A DNA stretch of 5,581 nucleotides from Deltaproteobacteria bacterium (lineage in GTDB: Bacteria; Desulfobacterota; DSM-4660; Desulfatiglandales; HGW-15), in contig CP070840.1 of the NCBI GenBank assembly GCA_020342025.1, positions 1,461,381 through 1,466,961 of the forward strand. The letters run 5' to 3'. Positions 1 through 5,135 of the stretch are shown piece after piece. The translations under genes and the position numbers were made by a program. Below the pieces are notes generated by a model. That model worked only from the letters and a program-made list of their open reading frames with translations, made no database searches and was not told the DNA's origin. Each line of letters opens with the position of its first letter. Position 1 is the first letter of the stretch.

Positions 1-16
1 AGAATGTATGACTTGA

Positions 17-367
17 ATGGCCCCTTTCACGTTTTCAAAAGATGAAAGGCTATTGACTCGAAAGGATTTTGTCAATCTAAATCAGTCAGGCAAGAGGTAT
101 CAGGCGGCCCATTTCACAGTCATTCTTAAGCATAACGGTTTGGGCATTACGAGACTTGGGGTAACCGCTAGCAAGAAGATAGGGAACGCGGTAAAGAGAA
201 ATAGGGCAAAGCGGCTCATTAGGGAATTTTTTCGATTGCACAAGACCCAGTTTCCCCAAAGTTGTGACATTGTCATTGCAGCGAAAAAGGGTGCCTATGG
301 CCTAAATCTTTGGCAGATAAAAGAGGAACTAGGTGAGATTATTTTGGATAAAAAGTTCCACGCGTAA
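17..367 (+). CDS. rnpA: Ribonuclease P protein component
   Basis: Encodes the small basic protein subunit of RNase P, which helps the catalytic RNA (rnpB) remove 5' leaders from precursor tRNAs in the cytoplasm. The 116-residue length is normal for the family. The N-terminal pattern with F6 and R11-L12 and the block [20 protein letters not shown] (residues 54-73), containing the RNR core at 61-63, are the family signature. The ATG at 17 is the only good start, because an in-frame TGA lies directly upstream at 14-16. Too little upstream sequence is present to judge a Shine-Dalgarno or to see rpmH, the usual upstream neighbour. The last 35 nt overlap the start of yidD, which suggests translational coupling. 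Identification is secure from motif and context. Confidence 0.97.
   Translation: MAPFTFSKDERLLTRKDFVNLNQSGKRYQAAHFTVILKHNGLGITRLGVTASKKIGNAVKRNRAKRLIREFFRLHKTQFPQSCDIVIAAKKGAYGLNLWQIKEELGEIILDKKFHA
321..326 (+). promoter_or_regulatory. Shine-Dalgarno that fixes the yidD GTG start
   Basis: AAGAGG lies 6 nt upstream of the GTG at 333, inside the rnpA coding region. No other good start codon lies in the yidD frame between this site and the conserved part of the protein, so this site supports GTG initiation within rnpA. Confidence 0.7.
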
Positions 368-578
368 GGTCAGATATTTACCCATTAGCTTAATTGATAT
401 ATACCGAAAGGTCATTTCTCCCCTTACACTTCCTTCCTGCCGTTTTTATCCCTCGTGCTCGACGTATGCCCGCCGTGCCATTGAAAAATATGGAATATGG
501 AAGGGAGGCGCCAAGTCGCTGATCAGGCTCTGCAAGTGCCACCCCTTTCATCCCGGAGGCTACGACCCCGTGGATTAG
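333..578 (+). CDS. yidD: Membrane protein insertion efficiency factor YidD
   Basis: Small inner-membrane-associated protein thought to help YidC-dependent insertion of membrane proteins; its exact mechanism is not well settled. The 81 residues include the family core: [11 protein letters not shown] (20-30), the cysteine-containing [11 protein letters not shown] (36-46), and the C-terminal [14 protein letters not shown] (67-80). Cysteines are at 36, 42, 67 and 69. The segment around 17-30 is amphipathic and is the likely membrane-contact region. Translation starts at GTG with AAGAGG 6 nt upstream, and the first 35 nt overlap rnpA in another frame. Position between rnpA and yidC is the standard arrangement. 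The first dozen residues are variable, so the exact start is slightly less certain than the identity. Confidence 0.95.
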   Translation: MRLFWIKSSTRKVRYLPISLIDIYRKVISPLTLPSCRFYPSCSTYARRAIEKYGIWKGGAKSLIRLCKCHPFHPGGYDPVD

Positions 579-615
579 TTCGTCGTGTCCTCATTTCTAT
601 ACTCAACTCCCACAT

Positions 616-640
616 ACCTGCCCGCCATCTGGCAGGGGGG
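616..640 (+). repeat. Compact GC-rich palindrome between yidD and yidC
   Basis: CCTGCC (617-622) and GGCAGG (631-636) form a short hairpin. The left half, ACCTGCCCGCCA (616-627), occurs exactly again at 3119-3130 between jag and mnmE. The right half TGGCAGGGGGG (630-640) recurs there with one change. Two related copies in separate gene gaps of one window suggest a dispersed REP-like repeat. No T-tract follows, so it is not a standard intrinsic terminator. Confidence 0.6.
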
Positions 641-685
641 CGAAAGGGATATCCTTAGACGCCAATCTCTCATATGGGTTTTTGA

Positions 686-2329
686 ATGGAAAAAAACGTT
701 GTCATAGCATTTGTTCTGTCCATCCTGGTCCTGCTGGCTTGGTCACTTCTTTTCGCGCCAAAAGCGCCAAAAGAAGAGGTGACGCAAGTGGAAAAGGAAA
801 GGGCGGCCCCTGAGACCGTGGAAACCCCCATGGCCAAAGCACCACCGCCTTCAAAGGAAGTGGAAGTCCTTCCTACCGTGAAAGATAAGGAAATAAGAGT
901 TGAGACCCCCCTCTACAGGGCCGTCTTTACCAATGCAGGACCCACTGTAAAAAGCTTTAAATTGAAAAAATACCGCAAGACGCCGGACGCCAATTCTGAA
1001 CTGATTGAACTGGTCCACCTGGGTAAGAGTGGGGAAGACTTCTTAAGGATCGATTTCAATCATGGGGCAACCCCTGAAACCCGCAAGACCTTGTACCATG
1101 TGGAGGCCGAGTCCCTATACCTCCAACCGGACTCTGCGCCTCAGGATCTGAACTTCAAGGCTGTGAGATCGGACGGAGTTTCAGTGAATCAAACCTTTCG
1201 TTTCTATCCCGACAAATACCAGATTGACCTGCTCGTAAACCTACAAAATCAGGCTGAGAACCAGATTCAGGGGAATCTCAGGGCCCATGTGAAGAACATT
1301 CCAAGCAAAGACCGTGGCCGTCTTTCCTTTGTTGGGGTGGCCCTTCTCTTAAATGGCAAGCTCAAAGAATTGGAGCCTGATGACAAGGAAATCAAAGAGG
1401 AGAGAGATCTGTCTGGCCAGATCGGCTGGGTCGCTTATGAGGACGAGTATTTCATGGGCGCCATCGTTCCGGATGTGCAAGAGGAAGGAAGCTTTAAAGG
1501 AGGTCTTCTCCCGTCCGGTGTGCTTAAAGCCATCTATATGACGCCCCCCATTTCGCTGGCCTCTCAAGAGCAAGTCTCCTCCCGCTTCACCCTCTACTTG
1601 GGCCCCAGGGAGCTGAGCGTTTTGAAGCAGCTGGACAAGCAACTGGATTTGGCCCTTAATTTCGGGTTCTTTGATATTATCGCCAGACCCATGCTTTCCG
1701 CTTTGCGCTTCTTCAACAAATACGTGAAAAACTATGGCATATCCATCATTATTATCACCATTCTGATCAAGATTCTTTTTTGGCCCCTGACACACAAGAG
1801 CTACAAGTCCATGAAGGAAATGCAGAAATTGAAGCCACTGATGGATAAAATAAGGGAGAAATACAAGCATGATAAGCAACAGATGAACAAGGAAGTGATG
1901 GCCCTTTACAGGACGTACAAGGTGAACCCGATGGGCGGATGTCTGCCGATGGTCATCCAGATCCCTGTCTTTATTGCCCTGTATAATCTCTTTGGTAAAT
2001 CCATCGAGCTACGGCATGCCCCCTTCATGCTATGGATAAACGATCTGTCCGCCCCTGATCGTCTCTTCAGCTTCCCCTTTGAAATACCCTTTATGTCTCC
2101 CCCTTACGGTATTCCGGTGCTCACATTGCTCATGGGCGCAACCATGTTTATCACACAGAAAATGACGCCCATGCCGGGGGACCCGACCCAGGCCAAGGTC
2201 ATGATGTTTTTGCCCCTTTTCTTCACCTTTCTCTTTATCAACTTTCCCTCTGGCCTGGTCCTTTATTGGCTTGTTAACAATATTCTACAGATAGGCCAGC
2301 AATATCGTATCAAGAGAAGCTCGGCTTAA
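686..2329 (+). CDS. yidC: Membrane protein insertase YidC
   Basis: Inner-membrane insertase and chaperone that works alone or with SecYEG to insert and fold membrane proteins. At 547 residues it has the Gram-negative layout: an N-terminal membrane segment (about 5-24), a proline- and charge-rich linker, a large periplasmic beta domain (about 65-320), then the conserved insertase region. That region has membrane segments near 350-368, 418-437, 474-490 and 506-533. Recognisable stretches include WPLTHKSYKSM (366-376), KVNPMGGCLPMVIQIPVF (412-429) and FPSGLVLYWLVNN (520-532). The groove residue that is Arg366 in E. coli aligns with Lys362 here. The ATG at 686 is chosen because an in-frame TGA (683-685) lies just before it; the Shine-Dalgarno is weak (GGG at 676-678). 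jag follows 17 nt downstream. Confidence 0.98.
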   Translation: MEKNVVIAFVLSILVLLAWSLLFAPKAPKEEVTQVEKERAAPETVETPMAKAPPPSKEVEVLPTVKDKEIRVETPLYRAVFTNAGPTVKSFKLKKYRKTPDANSELIELVHLGKSGEDFLRIDFNHGATPETRKTLYHVEAESLYLQPDSAPQDLNFKAVRSDGVSVNQTFRFYPDKYQIDLLVNLQNQAENQIQGNLRAHVKNIPSKDRGRLSFVGVALLLNGKLKELEPDDKEIKEERDLSGQIGWVAYEDEYFMGAIVPDVQEEGSFKGGLLPSGVLKAIYMTPPISLASQEQVSSRFTLYLGPRELSVLKQLDKQLDLALNFGFFDIIARPMLSALRFFNKYVKNYGISIIIITILIKILFWPLTHKSYKSMKEMQKLKPLMDKIREKYKHDKQQMNKEVMALYRTYKVNPMGGCLPMVIQIPVFIALYNLFGKSIELRHAPFMLWINDLSAPDRLFSFPFEIPFMSPPYGIPVLTLLMGATMFITQKMTPMPGDPTQAKVMMFLPLFFTFLFINFPSGLVLYWLVNNILQIGQQYRIKRSSA

Positions 2330-2346
2330 GTATTCGGAGGAAAGTC

Positions 2347-3096
2347 ATGGAAACTTATGAATTTGAAGGAAAAACCACAGAAGAAGCCATTGAGAACGCT
2401 TCCCGCGAGCTAAATCTCCCCGTAGAGGAACTACAAATAGATATCATTGAACCAGGCTCTGCAGGTATCTTCGGACTGGTGGGAAGCAAAATGGCCAAGA
2501 TCAAAGTCACCGTCAAAGAAGAGTTAAGTGGGGAAATGAGTACGGGACTAAGCTCGGAGACAGGCACGGACGTCGAGACTGAAGAGACGAAGGACGTGGG
2601 TCCGGATTTAGGGGCGGAAGTAAGTCCATCCCTTGACTCGGATGACCAGCAAGGATTGGCGTTGGCAAAAGAGGCCCTAGAAAATATCCTCGCCCTCATC
2701 CCCGTGGAGACGATCGTTAATGCGGACCACGTTGACGGCAATATCACCTTGAATATCGAAGGCGACAAATCAGGTCTTTTGATCGGCCGAAAGGGAAAGA
2801 CCCTGGACGCCTTGCAGTTTATAGTGAATAGGATTGTCAATAAAGCCCTGGACAAAAAGACAAGGGTTGTTGTTGACTCGGAAAACTACCGCCAAAGGCG
2901 AAGAGAGTCTTTGACACAAATGGCGCTCAGGATGGGGGATAAGGCAAGAAGAATTGGAAAACCCGTGACCACCAATCCCTTGAATCCCAGTGAAAGGCGG
3001 ATCATTCACCTGGCACTAAAAGAAGATGGAAGATTGAATACAAAGAGCAAGGGCGAGGGTCTTCTGAAGAAAGTTGTTATTTTCCCCAAGCGGTAA
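2347..3096 (+). CDS. khpB: Jag/KhpB, KH and R3H domain RNA-binding protein
   Basis: Cytoplasmic RNA-binding protein of the Jag (SpoIIIJ-associated)/KhpB family. In Gram-positive bacteria it partners with KhpA and affects cell elongation and division; its role in this kind of organism is not established. The 249 residues show three parts: a Jag_N domain (1-55, with the IIEPGSAGIFGLVGSK stretch at 33-48), an acidic low-complexity linker (about 56-103), then KH and R3H domains. The KH loop is GRKG at 147-150 (IGRKGKTLDALQ). The R3H pair is Arg217 and His221 in ERRIIH. A strong Shine-Dalgarno (GGAGG, 2336-2340) lies 6 nt before the ATG. The 17-nt gap after yidC indicates one transcript. The gene is also commonly called jag. 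Confidence 0.96.
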   Translation: METYEFEGKTTEEAIENASRELNLPVEELQIDIIEPGSAGIFGLVGSKMAKIKVTVKEELSGEMSTGLSSETGTDVETEETKDVGPDLGAEVSPSLDSDDQQGLALAKEALENILALIPVETIVNADHVDGNITLNIEGDKSGLLIGRKGKTLDALQFIVNRIVNKALDKKTRVVVDSENYRQRRRESLTQMALRMGDKARRIGKPVTTNPLNPSERRIIHLALKEDGRLNTKSKGEGLLKKVVIFPKR

Positions 3097-3118
3097 GTGC
3101 AACGAAGTGACTAAAATG

Positions 3119-3222
3119 ACCTGCCCGCCAATGCCTGTTAGCCCGGGGTAATTCGGTTCGGTAAGCCATAAGAAAAGGACCAAGCAGATAGGGTTGCGTG
3201 CAAATGGCTGTGGCAGGCGGGT
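3119..3222 (+). repeat. Split copy of the GC palindrome downstream of jag
   Basis: ACCTGCCCGCCA (3119-3130) and TGGCAGGCGGGT (3211-3222) are the two halves of the palindrome seen compactly at 616-640, here separated by 80 nt (3131-3210). The halves pair with 10 of 12 positions complementary. The 80-nt interior has partial inverted ends of its own: GCCTG (3133-3137) with CAGGC (3214-3218, which lies in the right half), and AGCC (3140-3143) with GGCT (3206-3209). Either this is a longer member of the repeat family or something was inserted into the palindrome loop. There is no sign of a protein in it. Confidence 0.5.
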
Positions 3223-3309
3223 CTAAAGTGACTAAAGTGAGCTAAAGTTAGAAAGCGGAGCCGATGAGGATAAGAATTTTTCAACTTTAGCTCACTTTAG
3301 ACACTTTAG
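3223..3309 (+). repeat. Inverted array of CTAAAGTG units upstream of mnmE
   Basis: The left arm (3223-3249) has units CTAAAGTG, CTAAAGTG and CTAAAGTT, starting 9 and 10 nt apart. The right arm (3283-3309) is its reverse complement at 26 of 27 positions, around a 33-nt loop (3250-3282). One further CACTTTAG unit (3311-3318) and a decayed one (3321-3328) extend the right side up to 5 nt before the mnmE ATG. A degenerate unit, GAAGTGACTAAAATGA, is at 3104-3119. In RNA the arms could form a very long hairpin. No T-tract or known binding motif explains it, so its function is unknown. Confidence 0.85.
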
Positions 3310-3332
3310 GCACTTTAGTTCACTTTTGTTTT

Positions 3333-4724
3333 ATGAGGAATGACGAACACAAAGATACCATTGCTGCCGTAGCCACACCCATTGGTCAGGCAGGGATTGG
3401 TATTGTCCGCCTCTCTGGCCCGCGAGCCGGAGAAATCGCAGAAAAGATATTCCGACCTAAAGGGCCTCATAAACCACTTCAAAGCCACCACCTGTACCTG
3501 GGGGATCTCATTGATCCGGCCTCTGAGCAGATGATTGATGAGGTTCTTCTCTCCTTTATGAAAGCCCCCCACTCCTATACACGAGAAGACGTGGTGGAAA
3601 TAAATGCCCACAGTGGCTATCTCCTCCTTTCCACTATTCTACAGATTGTCCTCAGTGAGGGTGCCCGACTTGCCAAACCAGGAGAATTCACGTTCAGGGC
3701 CTTTATCAATGGTCGGATAGACCTGACCCAGGCCGAAGCCATCGTGGATCTCATCAACTCGAAATCGGAGAGAGGCCTACAACTAGCCTCCGAGCAAATC
3801 AGGGGAGAACTCGGGGCACAAATCGAAGGCCTGCGGAAGAAAGTGGTGGAAATCTTGGCCCATACGGAAGTGGCCATTGATTTTCCCGAAGAGGAGTACG
3901 GAGACATATCCCGGGAAGAGGTGGCCCAGTGGATAGAAAGGGACCTTGTCAAGCCCATCGAGGATATCATGGCTGCCCATGCGCAAAGAAAGATCTGGGT
4001 GGATGGTATCAAAACCGTCATCGTGGGGCGCGTAAATGCGGGAAAATCGAGCCTTTTAAACCGACTTTTGAACGAACCTCGTGCCATAGTCACACCCATA
4101 CCAGGGACGACAAGAGATATTATCGAATCCACAATTCACATTGAGGGAATACCCATCCGGTTAATGGACACAGCGGGATTCAGAAAAGTCAAGGGAGAGG
4201 TGGAAAAGATTGGCATTCATTTAACAAAAGAAAAATTGGCCAGTGCCGATCTCTCCCTGATCGTCATAGACCAAAGTCGTTCCTTGAATCGGGATGACCT
4301 GGATATCATCGCCAAAGCCGAAAAGAGCAAGAGTCTTATCCTGCTCAACAAGGTTGATCTTGCATCAAGGATCAGCGAGGCTGAATTGGATGGTGTCTTA
4401 GACGGCATGCGGGTGGTAAGAATATCTGCTCTGACAGGAGAGGGGATTGATGGGTTGCGCAAGGCGATCCGTGATCACGTTGTAACGGCTGACGTGGATT
4501 CAACCTCCTCTCATCTTGCGCCGAATCTTAGACATCGGACAGCCCTCACGGAGGCCTTCAACTATTTTCGCACGGCCTGTGGCAACATGAGAGAGGATCT
4601 CCCCTTGGAAGTTATTGCCCTAGATCTCAACAGTGGCTTAGAGGCCCTTGGCGAGATCATAGGTGAGACCACCCATGACGAAATCATTGAGAAGATATTC
4701 AGTGAATTTTGTCTCGGCAAATAG
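3333..4724 (+). CDS. mnmE: tRNA uridine-5-carboxymethylaminomethyl(34) synthesis GTPase MnmE
   Basis: Cytoplasmic potassium-dependent GTPase that, with MnmG, modifies the wobble uridine (U34) of certain tRNAs using a folate one-carbon donor. The 463-residue protein is full length. The N-terminal folate-binding domain (1-120) opens with DTIAAVATPIGQAGIGIVRL (8-27). Helical regions (about 121-225 and 375-463) flank the G domain. G-domain motifs are G1 GRVNAGKSS (232-240), G2 GTTRD (258-262), G3 DTAG (279-282), G4 NKVD (339-342) and G5 SALTG (365-369). The C-terminal CLGK with Cys460 is the family hallmark. G1 has Val234 where proline is usual. The ATG at 3333 is the only ATG in frame after the stop at 3288-3290, yet no good Shine-Dalgarno precedes it. 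mnmG is not in the window. Confidence 0.98.
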   Translation: MRNDEHKDTIAAVATPIGQAGIGIVRLSGPRAGEIAEKIFRPKGPHKPLQSHHLYLGDLIDPASEQMIDEVLLSFMKAPHSYTREDVVEINAHSGYLLLSTILQIVLSEGARLAKPGEFTFRAFINGRIDLTQAEAIVDLINSKSERGLQLASEQIRGELGAQIEGLRKKVVEILAHTEVAIDFPEEEYGDISREEVAQWIERDLVKPIEDIMAAHAQRKIWVDGIKTVIVGRVNAGKSSLLNRLLNEPRAIVTPIPGTTRDIIESTIHIEGIPIRLMDTAGFRKVKGEVEKIGIHLTKEKLASADLSLIVIDQSRSLNRDDLDIIAKAEKSKSLILLNKVDLASRISEAELDGVLDGMRVVRISALTGEGIDGLRKAIRDHVVTADVDSTSSHLAPNLRHRTALTEAFNYFRTACGNMREDLPLEVIALDLNSGLEALGEIIGETTHDEIIEKIFSEFCLGK

Positions 4725-4749
4725 TCAAACGCCTCACCCATCACTGAGA

Positions 4750-4796
4750 CACCCGCCATAGCCTCTCGACCGCCATAGCTTTAGCGGCGGCGGGTG
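4750..4796 (+). repeat. GC-rich inverted and direct repeat downstream of mnmE
   Basis: CACCCGCC (4750-4757) pairs with GGCGGGTG (4789-4796). Inside are two direct copies of CCGCCATAGC (4753-4762 and 4770-4779), 17 nt apart, and CCGC (4770-4773) can pair with GCGG (4784-4787). It begins 25 nt after the mnmE stop. It has no following T-tract, so a REP-like element or a Rho-independent-like RNA end stabiliser is more likely than a classic terminator. Confidence 0.55.
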
Positions 4797-4819
4797 GTGA
4801 ATCATATTAACGATTGGGG

Positions 4820-4831
4820 TTCCTTAAGGAA
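4820..4831. promoter_or_regulatory. Perfect 12-bp palindrome, possible protein-binding site
   Basis: TTCCTTAAGGAA is perfectly self-complementary, the form of a site for a dimeric DNA-binding protein. No gene start is obviously controlled by it. The winged-helix-like protein encoded at 5136-5581 is a conceivable but unproven binder. A 12-bp palindrome can also arise by chance. Confidence 0.25.
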
Positions 4832-4902
4832 GGCATTTAACATGAGGCTAGTGCGCTGTAGCATAAATTTCAATACTAGAAGATTGTGTCTTCCCATCCA
4901 AT

Positions 4903-5106
4903 GAGCGATGGCCCATTCCTTCAAGACGATATCTAAGCTGTTCAGGGGAAGTGGCCTAATCTTAGAGGGTTTAAAAGGACTCTGTTTAGGTCGCGATGAT
5001 ACATTCTGCCAGGGGTTTGTGGGCGTAAACCCTCTAAGATCAGACCACGGCGATGCGCAGTGGTATTTTTCTTGAGATATCGTCTTTCAGGAACGGGCCA
5101 TCACTC
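4903..5106 (+). ncRNA. Candidate structured RNA or palindromic mobile element (nested 204-nt palindrome)
   Basis: The outer stem pairs 4903-4937 with 5071-5106, with four mismatches and one bulged G (5074); its longest unbroken part is AAGACGATATCT (4923-4934) against its complement. After a 13-nt left strand (4938-4950) an inner stem pairs 4951-4973 with 5026-5048, 21 of 23 positions paired, closing a 52-nt apical region. The right side of the central bubble holds its own small hairpin (5044-5064). Closing stem, asymmetric bubble with a hairpin on the 3' side, then an upper stem resembles the layout of 6S RNA, but I recognise no conserved 6S sequence. A non-autonomous palindromic element (MITE) is the main alternative; no target duplication is evident. 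The strand is uncertain; + is chosen because of the hairpin and T-tract position. Confidence 0.4.
5044..5070 (+). terminator. Terminator-like hairpin with T-tract
   Basis: ACCAC (5044-5048) pairs with GTGGT (5060-5064). Inside, GCG (5050-5052) pairs with CGC (5056-5058) around a 3-nt loop, with one G-A mismatch between the two helices. One A and then TTTTT (5066-5070) follow, which is the form of an intrinsic terminator for + strand transcripts such as mnmE read-through or a small RNA. The T-tract is short, and the 5' strand of this hairpin can instead pair within the larger structure at 4951-4955. Confidence 0.4.
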
Positions 5107-5135
5107 CATACGATAGGAATATATAATACAGTAAA

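Larger units (their letters stand above)
4725..5135. other. 411-nt non-coding, structure-rich interval between convergent genes
   Basis: No convincing protein gene is seen on either strand. The interval contains, left to right: a GC-rich repeat (4750-4796), a perfect 12-bp palindrome (4820-4831), a possible 20-codon reading frame (4842-4904), and a nested 204-nt imperfect palindrome (4903-5106) with a terminator-like hairpin inside it. mnmE enters from the left and the - strand gene ends at 5136, so the interval is the shared 3' region of two convergent genes. Confidence 0.7.

Noticed and set aside
1..16. End of rpmH at the left edge
   Set aside because: Only 16 nt are present; all frames are too short to recognise the L34 C-terminus.
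1349..1879. 176-codon open frame on the - strand inside yidC
   Set aside because: It lies wholly within a conserved yidC and shows no recognisable domain; it is a shadow of the + strand coding sequence.
2355..2855. 166-codon open frame on the - strand inside jag
   Set aside because: Antisense shadow of the Jag_N, linker and KH coding region, with no start context.
3223..3330. CTAAAGTG array as a CRISPR array
   Set aside because: Units are 8 nt with 1-2 nt between them and are inverted; there are no spacers of CRISPR size and no cas genes.
3617..4132. 171-codon open frame on the - strand inside mnmE
   Set aside because: Composition is serine- and arginine-rich, as expected from antisense reading of a conserved gene; mnmE is intact across it.
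4837..4864. TTAACA and TAGCAT with a 16-nt spacer as a promoter for the structured region
   Set aside because: The -10 match is weak (4 of 6), the start would lie about 30 nt before the hairpin, and the -35 overlaps the possible small frame start. Not strong enough to call.
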